Of a DNA stretch of 64,000 nt, positions 49,439 through 57,582 are shown one piece after another. The notes under the pieces are model-generated. The model made no database searches. It was given only the letters and a program-made list of their open reading frames with translations, and had not been told where the DNA came from. The stretch spans positions 606,001-670,000 of the forward strand of contig NC_015380.1 of NCBI RefSeq assembly GCF_000195085.1, read 5' to 3'. The first letter of the stretch is position 1. Every line of letters begins with the position of its first letter. The translations under genes and the position numbers were made by a program. Source of the DNA: Candidatus Pelagibacter sp. IMCC9063. GTDB taxonomy: Bacteria > Pseudomonadota > Alphaproteobacteria > Pelagibacterales > Pelagibacteraceae.

Positions 49439-49554
49439 AAATACAACTCATAGGTTAAAGAATCATTCGTATAAAAAAAACTTGGGCGGAACATATGAAA
49501 AAGACTTAAACTCGTCAAGCAAGTAAAGTAGAATAGTGTATAAAAAAAATTCCA

Positions 49555-50016
49555 ATGTCAGAAATATTTAAAAAAATAAACCTATCTCTCAACGATGCAA
49601 TTAAAGCAAAAAATTCTGATCGAGTTTTAACATTAAGATCCATAGTGTCTCAAAAAAAAGACAAAGAAATTGAGCTTAGAACAGAAGATCAAAAAGAAGT
49701 TTCAGATGCAGATATAACAAATATTCTAAATAAGATGATGAAGCAAAGAAAAGAATCTATTGAAATGTATGAAAAGGGAGCAAGGAAGGATCTAATAGAA
49801 AAAGAAAAATCAGAAATTGCAATTATAGAAGAATTTTTACCTGAGCAAATGGGTGATGACGAAGTTATAAAAGTTTGCAAAGAAGCCATTGCAGAATCTT
49901 CCGCTCAAAGCATAAGAGACATGGGAAAAGTAATGCAGGTTTTGAAAAGTAAGTATTTAGGAAAAATGGACTTTGCAAAAGCAGGAAAGATTTTAAAAGA
50001 ACAGCTACAAGGATAA
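49555..50016 (+). CDS. yqeY: GatB/YqeY-domain protein
   Basis: A 153-residue protein of the GatB/YqeY family: DAIKAKNSDRVLTLRSIVSQKKDKEIE at the N-terminus, then RKESIEMYEKGARKDLIEKEKSEIAIIEEFLPEQM. The fold is shared with the tail of the tRNA amidotransferase GatB, and a tRNA-related role is suspected but not shown. Its stop overlaps the dnaG start by one base (TAATG). The yqeY-dnaG-rpoD order is conserved in many bacteria. Confidence 0.9.
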   Translation: MSEIFKKINLSLNDAIKAKNSDRVLTLRSIVSQKKDKEIELRTEDQKEVSDADITNILNKMMKQRKESIEMYEKGARKDLIEKEKSEIAIIEEFLPEQMGDDEVIKVCKEAIAESSAQSIRDMGKVMQVLKSKYLGKMDFAKAGKILKEQLQG

Positions 50017-51773
50017 TGAAGTATCCAAAATCATATCTTGAAGAAATTAGACAAAGACTAAAAGTATCAGATGTTGTTGGGTCTACAGTTAAGCTCACGA
50101 AGAGAGGCAAGGAATTTGTAGGATTGTCTCCGTTCACCAATGAAAAAACACCTTCCTTCACAGTTAATGATGAAAAAGGTTTTTATCATTGTTTCAGCAG
50201 TGGTGAACATGGAGGTATTTTTGATTTTTTAACAAAAATTGAAAAACTTACTTTTGGTGACGCAGTCAGAAGATTGGCTTCCAAAGCAGGAATGTCAGAA
50301 TATAAATTTTCAAAATTAGATGTGGAAACTGAAAAAAAAGTAAAACGATCTGAAAAAATTTTTCAATTATTTTTCAATTATTGCCACAAAAATATTTTTA
50401 CAGAAGAAAACAAAAATCATTTAGATTATCTATTAAATAGATCTTTAAAAAAAGCTACTATAGAAAATTTTCAATTAGGTTTTTGTGATGATGGCAGTCG
50501 TGCAAGTAATCATTTTTTAAAACTTGGATATCACGAAAAGGAATTGATTGAGACAGGGTTATTTTATTTACACGAGCAAAAAAATATTTTAATTCCAAGG
50601 TTTAAAAATAGAATTATTTTTCCTATCAAGAATTTATTTGGAGAGTTTATTGGTTGCGGTGGAAGAACAGTGCTGTCTTCAGTTCCAGCAAAATATATCA
50701 ATTCTCCAGAAACTATTTTTTTTAAAAAAGGAAATAACCTATACAATTTTAATAATGCTAAAAGTGAAAATAAAAATACAGATTATCTTTTAATCGTCGA
50801 AGGATATATGGATGTAGTTAGTCTATACAATCATGATATCAAAAATGTTTGTGCATCCTTGGGAACTGCCATTACTGACAACCAGATAAACCTAGCATGG
50901 AGAAACTTTAAAAATATAATTATTTGCTTTGATGGAGATAAGAGTGGTTTTGCTGCTGCTTACCGCGCAGCAGAAAAGCTTATCAAAATATCAAAAGCAA
51001 ATCATACGGTTTCATTTATGATCATGCCCCAAGGTCTAGATCCAGATGACTATGTTGGTAAGTTTGGAAAAGATGGCTTTACCAGTTTAGTTAAGAAAAA
51101 AAAAGACATTACAGAATTTGTATTTGAATATGCCACTAAACAACTACAAGATTACAGCGCCTCCTCACTTGCGGATTTAGAAAAAAGACTAATGGATATT
51201 GCAGATACAATTGAAGATGTGATTATCAAAAAGTACTATAAAGGCTTTTTCAAAAATAAAATTTTTGAAAATCTAATTAAAAAAAATAAAAACAAGCTCA
51301 ATAAGTTTCAGCTCTCTAGTAAGTTTGATATTGATAGATTGGAAATGTCGGAGTTAGAAGTGAAGGAATTTTCTTTATGCCAGCTATTAATTAAATTTCC
51401 AGAAATGTCGGAAAAAAATATAGAAAGAATATCAGAAATAGATCTCAGTCTAGAGCTTACTAAAAAAATCCGTACCGCTCTTCTGGATATTTCTCTCAAT
51501 GGAGATAATTGCAATTATGAAAAAATAAAAGAAATTTTGCTTGGTGCTAATATTCAAAATATAGACACTTTTTTGAAATTTGTGGATGCAAATTCTTTTA
51601 TGACCAATGTTGATTCTGATACATTTGTAAGCCTAATTGAAGACTATGAGCTACAATTGAAAAAAATTCAAAAAGATAAGAAAATAGAGGAATTGGAAAA
51701 ATCATTTTCTTCCAATATGAGCGAACAGGCTTTGAATGAGCTAATTTCACTTAAAAACAGCAATAATTTATAG
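50016..51773 (+). CDS. dnaG: DNA primase DnaG with an altered zinc-binding domain
   Basis: A 585-residue primase that lays RNA primers at the replication fork. The TOPRIM catalytic core is intact: LLIVEGYMDVVSLY and IICFDGDKSGFAAA carry the metal-binding acidic residues. The zinc-binding domain normally reads C-PF-H near position 40 and C-F-x-C near position 60. Here these are S38-P-F-T41 and C59-F-S-S62, so three of the four expected ligands are missing. The rest of the domain (EKTPSFTVNDEKGFYHCF) is well conserved, so this is not decay. It is coupled to yqeY upstream; rpoD follows after about 50 bp. Confidence 0.95.
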   Translation: MKYPKSYLEEIRQRLKVSDVVGSTVKLTKRGKEFVGLSPFTNEKTPSFTVNDEKGFYHCFSSGEHGGIFDFLTKIEKLTFGDAVRRLASKAGMSEYKFSKLDVETEKKVKRSEKIFQLFFNYCHKNIFTEENKNHLDYLLNRSLKKATIENFQLGFCDDGSRASNHFLKLGYHEKELIETGLFYLHEQKNILIPRFKNRIIFPIKNLFGEFIGCGGRTVLSSVPAKYINSPETIFFKKGNNLYNFNNAKSENKNTDYLLIVEGYMDVVSLYNHDIKNVCASLGTAITDNQINLAWRNFKNIIICFDGDKSGFAAAYRAAEKLIKISKANHTVSFMIMPQGLDPDDYVGKFGKDGFTSLVKKKKDITEFVFEYATKQLQDYSASSLADLEKRLMDIADTIEDVIIKKYYKGFFKNKIFENLIKKNKNKLNKFQLSSKFDIDRLEMSELEVKEFSLCQLLIKFPEMSEKNIERISEIDLSLELTKKIRTALLDISLNGDNCNYEKIKEILLGANIQNIDTFLKFVDANSFMTNVDSDTFVSLIEDYELQLKKIQKDKKIEELEKSFSSNMSEQALNELISLKNSNNL

Positions 51774-51824
51774 ATTTATCTTTTCAAATTTTGAAAAAAA
51801 AATATAAGTTCCCAAAGGAAAAAC

Positions 51825-53690
51825 GTGGAAAAATTAATATCCAAATCATTTGAACGACTAATGGAAAAAGGCCTTAGCAGGGGCTTTATTACCTATGAGG
51901 AATTGCAAAAATCTTTAGGTAAAAGAAATGCAAATGTTGAAAGTTTAGAAAAATCTGTTTTACATATATTTGATCAAGCAATTTGTTTTGTTAAGAAAAA
52001 ATCGGATTTTAAAGTTAAAAAACTAGAATCTGAGACATCTAAGCAGCCAAAAAATCAAGATAGAAGTGACGACCCTATTAGAATGTATCTTCGTGAAATG
52101 GGTGGAGTGGAATTATTATCGAGAGAAGGTGAGATTGCAATTGCAAAAAGAATAGAGTCTGGAAAATATGTAATGGTGAGCTCTTTGTCAGAAAGTCCGG
52201 TTACAGCTAAAAAAATATTTGAGTGGGAAGAAAGACTAATCAATAACGAGATGTTAGTCAGGGATATTATTGATCTTGACACCAATTTTCTAGATGATGA
52301 TAAATTAAAAAAATCAATTAAAGAAAAAAAAGAAAAAGAAGAGAAATTAAAGAAAAAAGAATCTAAGGAAAAAGGTGAAGAAACCAATACTACGACCGCT
52401 GATATTGTAGATGATGATGATGAGTTCAATATTTCTTTAGCTTCTTTAGAAATTGAACTAAAACCAAAGATTTTAAAAACTTTTGAAAATATCTCAAAAA
52501 ATTATAGAAAATTAATAGCCTATCAAGAAGAGAGCTTGCAATGCATATTAAGCAGTCAAAAATTTTCCGACAGCAAGAAGAAAAATTACGAAAAAATTAA
52601 AAAAGAAATTATGGAAGAGATGCTTGGTTTGCAATTCAATCAAGTAACCCAAGAAGATCTCGTCGCTTTAAATTATAATGAAAACAAAAAAGCAATCAAT
52701 TTAGACGGGGATTTAATGCGTGCGGCTCTTAAATATGGAATTTCAAGAGATGATTTTATTAAATTTTATGTTGGCAACGAACTAAATCCTAATTTTGAAT
52801 CTTTTTTAAGTGGAGATAAAAATTGGTCTAAATTTTTTAAGAACGAACAAAAATTATTTAAGATTTCAAGAGAAAAACTCACCGACTTAAGTAAAAATAT
52901 TGGAATTTCTATTTCAGATTTTAAAATTTTAGTAAATAAAATTAAAAAAGGTGAAAGAGAGTCGAGAATTGCAAAGAAAGAAATGATCGAAGCCAATTTG
53001 AGATTGGTAATTTCTATTGCAAAAAAATATACTAATCGAGGACTTCAATTTCTAGACTTAATTCAAGAAGGAAATATTGGTTTAATGAAAGCCGTTGATA
53101 AATTTGAGTATAGAAGGGGTTATAAATTTTCAACTTATGCAACTTGGTGGATTAGACAGGCAATAACTAGATCCATTGCTGATCAAGCACGAACGATCAG
53201 GATTCCAGTTCACATGATAGAAACAATTAATAAAATTGTAAGAACTTCTAGACAAATGATGAGCGAATATGGAAGAGAGCCTACACCAGAAGAGCTATCT
53301 AAAAAATTAGCAATGCCTTTGGAAAAAGTTAGAAAAGTTCTTAAAATTGCAAAAGAGCCAATTTCACTAGAAACTCCAGTAGGAGATGAGGATGATAGTA
53401 GTTTAGGAGATTTTATTGAGGATACCAATGCCTTGATTCCTGTAGACGCAGCAATTCAAACAGGATTAAAAAATTCAACCACAAAAGTTTTGGCATCTCT
53501 TACTCCAAGAGAAGAGAGGGTATTGAGGATGAGATTTGGTATTGGAATGAATACTGACCACACCTTGGAAGAAGTTGGGCAACAATTCTCTGTTACCCGA
53601 GAGCGAATTAGACAAATCGAAGCTAAGGCTCTTAGAAAGCTTAAGCATCCAAGCAGATCAAGACAGCTAAAAAGTTTTTTAGATAATTAA
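51825..53690 (+). CDS. rpoD: RNA polymerase primary sigma factor (sigma-70)
   Basis: A 621-residue housekeeping sigma factor. Region 1.2 is [11 protein letters not shown]; region 2 has [31 protein letters not shown] and [15 protein letters not shown] (core and -10 binding). Region 4 has [20 protein letters not shown] (-35 binding helix). A lysine/glutamate-rich stretch around residues 163-190 is a lineage-specific insert in the non-conserved region. The start is GTG at 51825, with AAGGA a few bases upstream. It closes the yqeY-dnaG-rpoD group. Confidence 0.96.
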   Translation: MEKLISKSFERLMEKGLSRGFITYEELQKSLGKRNANVESLEKSVLHIFDQAICFVKKKSDFKVKKLESETSKQPKNQDRSDDPIRMYLREMGGVELLSREGEIAIAKRIESGKYVMVSSLSESPVTAKKIFEWEERLINNEMLVRDIIDLDTNFLDDDKLKKSIKEKKEKEEKLKKKESKEKGEETNTTTADIVDDDDEFNISLASLEIELKPKILKTFENISKNYRKLIAYQEESLQCILSSQKFSDSKKKNYEKIKKEIMEEMLGLQFNQVTQEDLVALNYNENKKAINLDGDLMRAALKYGISRDDFIKFYVGNELNPNFESFLSGDKNWSKFFKNEQKLFKISREKLTDLSKNIGISISDFKILVNKIKKGERESRIAKKEMIEANLRLVISIAKKYTNRGLQFLDLIQEGNIGLMKAVDKFEYRRGYKFSTYATWWIRQAITRSIADQARTIRIPVHMIETINKIVRTSRQMMSEYGREPTPEELSKKLAMPLEKVRKVLKIAKEPISLETPVGDEDDSSLGDFIEDTNALIPVDAAIQTGLKNSTTKVLASLTPREERVLRMRFGIGMNTDHTLEEVGQQFSVTRERIRQIEAKALRKLKHPSRSRQLKSFLDN

Positions 53691-53731
53691 TCTGTTTTTC
53701 TTTTTTTTAAGAGGTGGTATAAAAAATTTAA

Positions 53732-53808
53732 GGGCCTGTAGCTCAGTTGGTTAGAGCCCCCCGCTCATAACGGGGTTGTCCGGGGTTCAAATCCCTGCGG
53801 GCCCACCA
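53732..53808 (+). tRNA. tRNA-Ile2 (anticodon CAT, probable lysidine-modified)
   Basis: A 77-nt cloverleaf 41 bp after rpoD. The acceptor GGGCCTG pairs with CGGGCCC and the anticodon stem CCCCG pairs with CGGGG around the loop CTCATAA. A 3' CCA is encoded. Anticodon CAT could mean Met or Ile2. The acceptor has C4-G69 and C5-G68, the pairs TilS recognises, and the body resembles alphaproteobacterial tRNA-Ile, so Ile2 is preferred. Elongator tRNA-Met cannot be fully excluded. Confidence 0.8.
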
Positions 53809-53814
53809 AAGTTC

Positions 53815-54717
53815 ATGAAGAAACCTAATTTTCAAAGCTATTTATTACTTTTCATTCTTGCTGCCATATGGGGGTCAGCTTTTTTTAACTACAAAATCGT
53901 CCTAAGAAGTTTTGATATTTTTATTTTAGCTTCCGGAAGGTTGTTTTTTGCAAGTATATTTTCCATTGCTATTTCAGTATTTTTTTTAAGTTCTGTAAAA
54001 TTAAAAGATTTTTATTCCAGAGATTTTTATTGGTTTTTGTTAATTGGATTAATAAATTACGCTATTCCTTTTGTGTTCATTGCGATCGGTATTGATAAAA
54101 TGAGCAGTGGGTTGGCTGCATTGCTTATGTCGGCCGGACCTTTTTATGCGATAATCCTGTCCCATTTTCTTACTGATGATAAGTTTAATAGATTTAAATT
54201 TATAGGAACTTGTATTGGTTTTTTGAGTGTTTCAATTTTAGTCTACGACCAAATATATATTACTGAAAATACTAATTTAATTTCTGTTTTGTTTGTGATG
54301 GGGGCGTCATTTTTTTATATTATTGGAGGCCTGATCATAAAAAAAATTACTACCAGATATAACAATGAAACCATAACTTGCTTTTCTATGATATGGGCAA
54401 CTTTATTATTAGCTCCGCTTACTTTTTATTTTAACCCCAATCTAATTGGAATGACATTTCATATAGAAAGTTTTTATAGCCTAATTTATCTGGGAATTGT
54501 TTCAACTGCGATTGCTTTTTACATAAGAGCAAAACTAATTATTAATAATGGATTAGTGTTTATGTCCCAAGTTTCACTACTTCTACCAATTTTCGGTGTT
54601 TTTTTTAGCTATCTTTTTTTAAAAGAAGCATTTTACCCAAGCATGGCAATCTCATTGGTATTTTTGATTATGGGCCTATTTATTTTGCAAAAAGGATATA
54701 AAAAAACTAAGCCTTAG
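53815..54717 (+). CDS. EamA-family drug/metabolite transporter
   Basis: A 300-residue inner-membrane carrier of two EamA repeats with about ten helices. The opening LLLFILAAIWGSAFFNYKI and the ends of each repeat (AALLMSAGPFYAIILSHF; SQVSLLLPIFGVFFSYLFL) fit the DMT superfamily. Substrate cannot be told. The ATG at 53815 is used; the frame upstream reads through the tRNA. It starts 6 bp after the tRNA and overlaps the end of the convergent mlaC by 4 bp. Confidence 0.88.
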   Translation: MKKPNFQSYLLLFILAAIWGSAFFNYKIVLRSFDIFILASGRLFFASIFSIAISVFFLSSVKLKDFYSRDFYWFLLIGLINYAIPFVFIAIGIDKMSSGLAALLMSAGPFYAIILSHFLTDDKFNRFKFIGTCIGFLSVSILVYDQIYITENTNLISVLFVMGASFFYIIGGLIIKKITTRYNNETITCFSMIWATLLLAPLTFYFNPNLIGMTFHIESFYSLIYLGIVSTAIAFYIRAKLIINNGLVFMSQVSLLLPIFGVFFSYLFLKEAFYPSMAISLVFLIMGLFILQKGYKKTKP

Positions 54718-55304
54718 TTATTCGTAATATATTCATTTAGACTTTGAATCAGTCCTTCAAACTTTTTATTAGCAATAATGGAAGCAAATTCTTCTCTTTG
54801 GGTTCTGGCCAAGCTCAATCCTTCCACAACTAAGTCTCGTATAATTAAATTACCATCCACTAAAAAAACTCTCCAATTAACAGCAATTTCCTGCTTATCT
54901 TTTAAAGATACAATTTTAGAGTTAACCAGAACGTAATTATCGCTAATTTTTTTAGAACCCGTTACTTTCACTTCTTGGTCTGAGTAATCCTTAAGTTTAT
55001 TGGATAGGTTTTTGGAAAAAAAAACTTTAAAAGTAGAGACAAATTCAGAAATTTGCTTATCAGAAAGATTTTTTCTCTCCTGCCCAAGCGTGTATTTTGC
55101 TAGACCTGCCACATCAACTGCATTGAGGGCTAATTTTTCTAACTGTTCTCTCTTATCTTTATCGCTAATAGCATTATTAAGAATGATTTTTTTTGCATTT
55201 TGGGTTGTTTCTAAAATAAAATTTTCAGCATTCTTTTCAAAAGCAAAACTGATATTTGAAAAAAATAAAATTAATGTAAATGATAATGCTATTTTTTTTA
55301 TCAT
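54714..55304 (-). CDS. mlaC: MlaC-family phospholipid-binding periplasmic protein
   Basis: A 196-residue exported protein with a signal peptide (ALSFTLILFFSNISFA). An MlaC/Ttg2D-type domain follows, with LAKYTLGQERKNLSD, VKVTGSKKISDNYVLVNSKI, VNWRVFLVDGNLIIRDLVVEGLSL and TQREEFASII. It would ferry phospholipids between the outer-membrane MlaA and the inner-membrane Mla transporter, which is not in this window. It follows mlaA with an 18-bp gap on the same strand. Confidence 0.88.
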   Translation of the reverse strand: MIKKIALSFTLILFFSNISFAFEKNAENFILETTQNAKKIILNNAISDKDKREQLEKLALNAVDVAGLAKYTLGQERKNLSDKQISEFVSTFKVFFSKNLSNKLKDYSDQEVKVTGSKKISDNYVLVNSKIVSLKDKQEIAVNWRVFLVDGNLIIRDLVVEGLSLARTQREEFASIIANKKFEGLIQSLNEYITNN

Positions 55305-55322
55305 ATATTGAAATTAGTTTTT

Positions 55323-56057
55323 TTATTTAAAATTTTTCCACTCATCTTCTGATCCGGATGAATTGGAAATAAGATTTTCTCTTTTTTGTAAATATAAACT
55401 TCTAACAGTAGAATACAAATCTACAGAATTTTTTTCTAAGCTTTCGAAATTTTTTAAATTTTTCGCTCTAAAATCTACGTTATCAAATCCTCTTTCCACG
55501 TAATAAGTGCTATCTCCAAAATTCTCATCTAAAACTGTCTGGTCCCCAACTGTTGTTAAGTAAAAAGGATCAAGTAATGAATTGGCAACTTTTCCCATGG
55601 CATCTCTAGTTGTGCTTGGCCCAAAAAGAGGAAGCATTAGATAGCAACCACTTCCTACGCCCCAAAAGCCCAAGGTTTGTCCATAGTCTTCTTGGTCAAT
55701 TTTTTTAAATCCTAATTTTTCAGCCGGGTCAAATATTCCTAAAATTCCAACCGTTGTATTTATTAAAAACCGCCCACTATCATTGTAGAAATTTTTATAA
55801 TTTCCTTGCAATAAGTGATTTGGAATAGTTACAGTATGCGAAACATTAGACGTTACGTTTCTTACTCCCTTTTGAATTACATTCGGAAGGTAGGAGTATC
55901 CTTTCGCAACTGGTTTAAATATAGTTCTATCTAGTCCCTGATTAAGAGAAAAAACAGCCCTATTGATTTTTTCAAAACAATCCTTAGTTTCTGCAAATGA
56001 ATCATTTGCAGATGTTAGAATAAAAGCTGACAATAGTATTTTAGTTAATAATTTCAT
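55323..56057 (-). CDS. mlaA: MlaA/VacJ-family phospholipid-trafficking protein
   Basis: A 244-residue outer-membrane-associated protein. It has a signal peptide, then CFEKINRAVFSLNQGLDRTIFKPVAKGY, the MlaA core GRFLINTTVGILGIFDPAEKLG, YGQTLGFWGVGSGCYLMLPLFGPSTTRDAMG and DPFYLTTV. It keeps the outer leaflet free of phospholipids, in partnership with MlaC. The signal peptide ends SFAETK with no lipobox cysteine, so it appears not to be a lipoprotein, unlike E. coli MlaA. It diverges from ampD. Confidence 0.9.
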   Translation of the reverse strand: MKLLTKILLSAFILTSANDSFAETKDCFEKINRAVFSLNQGLDRTIFKPVAKGYSYLPNVIQKGVRNVTSNVSHTVTIPNHLLQGNYKNFYNDSGRFLINTTVGILGIFDPAEKLGFKKIDQEDYGQTLGFWGVGSGCYLMLPLFGPSTTRDAMGKVANSLLDPFYLTTVGDQTVLDENFGDSTYYVERGFDNVDFRAKNLKNFESLEKNSVDLYSTVRSLYLQKRENLISNSSGSEDEWKNFK

Positions 56058-56120
56058 TTTTTCTTATGTTTTTTTTAACTATATAGGTATTTATAAATTA
56101 ATTTAAACATATAAATTATA

Positions 56121-56594
56121 ATGAAATTTGTAAAAATTCCATCTTTTAACTTTGATAAAATGCAGGCAAGGCCCTTGAAGTATATAATTATTCATTATAC
56201 TGGAATGAAATCTCAAAAAGTAGCTATAAAAAGATTACAATCAAAGGTTGCAAAAGTCAGCACTCATTATTTAATATCCAAAAGAGGAGTTACTTACCAA
56301 ATGGTTAGGGACCAACACGTAGCTTGGCATGCTGGAAAATCAAAATGGGGGAATGATAAAAATTTAAATTTAAACTCCATAGGAATTGAGTTGGTCAATA
56401 AGGGAGATGAAAAATTCCCATTTTTGCAGATAAAAAGTTTATGCATGCTCATAAAATACCTAAAAAATAAGCATAAAATTCACAAAAAATACGTTCTTGG
56501 ACATTCCCACATTGCCCCAGGAAGAAAGGCCGATCCAGGCATTCATTTTCCTTGGAAAAAATTAGCTAATCAAAAATTATCTAACAACCATTGA
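56121..56594 (+). CDS. ampD: N-acetylmuramoyl-L-alanine amidase, AmpD type
   Basis: A 157-residue zinc amidase of the Amidase_2 family. Zinc ligands and signature are in YIIIHYTGM, HYLISKRGVTYQMV, HVAWHAGKS and VLGHSHIAPGRKADPG. It recycles anhydro-muropeptides in peptidoglycan turnover. No signal peptide is seen, so it is cytoplasmic. Its end holds the -35 element of the probable rnpB promoter. Confidence 0.93.
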   Translation: MKFVKIPSFNFDKMQARPLKYIIIHYTGMKSQKVAIKRLQSKVAKVSTHYLISKRGVTYQMVRDQHVAWHAGKSKWGNDKNLNLNSIGIELVNKGDEKFPFLQIKSLCMLIKYLKNKHKIHKKYVLGHSHIAPGRKADPGIHFPWKKLANQKLSNNH

Positions 56595-56619
56595 ATTTAT
56601 TAATTTTTTTGACTATATA
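56591..56619 (+). promoter_or_regulatory. Probable rnpB promoter
   Basis: TTGAAT (56591-56596) and TATATA (56614-56619) are spaced by exactly 17 bp. The predicted start, about 7 bp downstream, coincides with the first base pair region of RNase P RNA near 56624-56626. The -35 box overlaps the ampD stop codon. Confidence 0.6.
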
Positions 56620-56623
56620 ACAA

Positions 56624-56984
56624 TTGCTAGTTGGTTGAATGATAGCTTTTAACTTAGGTTAAAAGAGGAAAGTCTGGGCTCCATAGGAAAAAGTACCAGG
56701 TAATTCCTGGCAAGAGTGATCTTAGGGATAGTGCCACAGAAAATAAACCGCCTAATCAAGGCAAGGGTGAAAAGGTGAGGTAAGAGCTTACCGGTTTTTT
56801 AGCAATAAAAAACGCATGGAAAACCCTACTTGGAGCAAGACCAAATAGGAGTAGCGTAGTTAATTTATTAACTAAATTTCCTAAATTAGCTACTCGGGTT
56901 GGTTGCTTGAGCTACTTGGTGACAAGTAGCCTAGAGAAATTATCATTTTAAATGACAAAACCCAGCTTACAGGCCAACTAGCAA
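56624..56984 (+). ncRNA. rnpB: RNase P RNA (type A)
   Basis: The catalytic RNA of RNase P, about 361 nt. The ends pair as helix P1 (TTGCTAGTTGG with CCAACTAGCAA). Conserved regions are GAGGAAAGTCTGGGCT near the 5' end, GGTGAAAAGGTGAGGTAAGAG in the middle, AAACCCTACTTGGAGCAAGA, and the 3' ACAAAACCCAGCTTACAGG. In helix P4 the usual GTCCGGGCT/ACCCGGCTTA reads GTCTGGGCT/ACCCAGCTTA, a matched C-G to U-A change. It lies upstream of mraZ, its usual alphaproteobacterial place. The exact ends are estimated from P1 pairing. Confidence 0.93.
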
Positions 56985-57064
56985 AAAACTCAATATTTTT
57001 TCAAAATAAGAACAAAAATAGAACAACTTGCAATTGAATTAATCCAATTGACTATTTTTAAAAA

Positions 57065-57089
57065 TACCATACAAACCCATAATATCCCA
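57065..57089 (+). promoter_or_regulatory. MraZ operator: three 10-bp-spaced repeats
   Basis: TACCA (57065-57069), ACCCA (57075-57079) and TCCCA (57085-57089) repeat with exact 10-bp period. On the other strand this reads TGGGA-5nt-TGGGT-5nt-TGGTA, the known MraZ box of TGGGN repeats separated by 5 nt, with one degenerate copy. A perfect CCCATATGGG palindrome covers 57086-57095, and a -10-like CATAAT lies at 57078-57083. The site ends 27 bp before the mraZ ATG, so autorepression of the dcw cluster is likely. Confidence 0.75.
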
Positions 57090-57115
57090 TATGGGAATAA
57101 AAATGAAATTTAAAA

Positions 57116-57565
57116 ATGTTTATTTCTACATTCGAAAACAGATTAGACAAAAAAGGAAGGGTATCCGTGCCTGCAACATTTAGATCTCATTTATCAAGCC
57201 TGGGTTATAACGGTGTGGTTTGCTACCCATCTTTTACAAACTCTTCAATTGAATTTTGTCCGCAGAGTAGAATCGAAAAGATTATGGAAACTATCGACAA
57301 TCTGAATCCTTTTGAAGAAAATAGAGATGTTTTTTCAACTTCTATTTTGGCAAACAGTCACCAATTAAATTTTGATACTGAAGGAAGAGTTACGTTAACA
57401 GAAAAATTAATCAAACATACAGGTGTGAAGGAAAAAGTTTTATTTGTAGGTCAGGGAAAAACTTTTCAGATGTGGGAACCTTTGCAATTTAGAAAGTTTA
57501 GCGATGAAGCTAGAAAAAAAGCAAAATCTGAAAGATCTAGCTTGAAATGGAATCAAAACAATTAA
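57116..57565 (+). CDS. mraZ: Division/cell-wall cluster transcriptional regulator MraZ
   Basis: A 149-residue AbrB-like DNA-binding protein with two MraZ domains: STFENRLDKKGRVSVPATFR and NSHQLNFDTEGRVTLTEKL. It represses the dcw cluster by binding TGGGN repeats, which are visible just upstream (57065-57089). It is the first gene of the cluster and is followed 17 bp later by ftsZ, rather than by rsmH as in most bacteria. Confidence 0.95.
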   Translation: MFISTFENRLDKKGRVSVPATFRSHLSSLGYNGVVCYPSFTNSSIEFCPQSRIEKIMETIDNLNPFEENRDVFSTSILANSHQLNFDTEGRVTLTEKLIKHTGVKEKVLFVGQGKTFQMWEPLQFRKFSDEARKKAKSERSSLKWNQNN

Positions 57566-57582
57566 ACCAAGGGAGATAAAAC

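Noticed and set aside
49439-49554. A pyrimidine- or arginine-responsive leader before carA
   Set aside because: The 116-bp gap between carA and yqeY shows no obvious hairpin series or leader peptide; nothing firm can be claimed.
52055-52996. Minus-strand open frames opposite rpoD
   Set aside because: Serine/phenylalanine-rich shadows of the Lys/Glu-rich sigma factor; no independent signal.
53776-53814. An N-terminal extension of the EamA transporter inside the tRNA-Ile2 gene
   Set aside because: The extra residues are translated tRNA; the ATG at 53815 fits the family.
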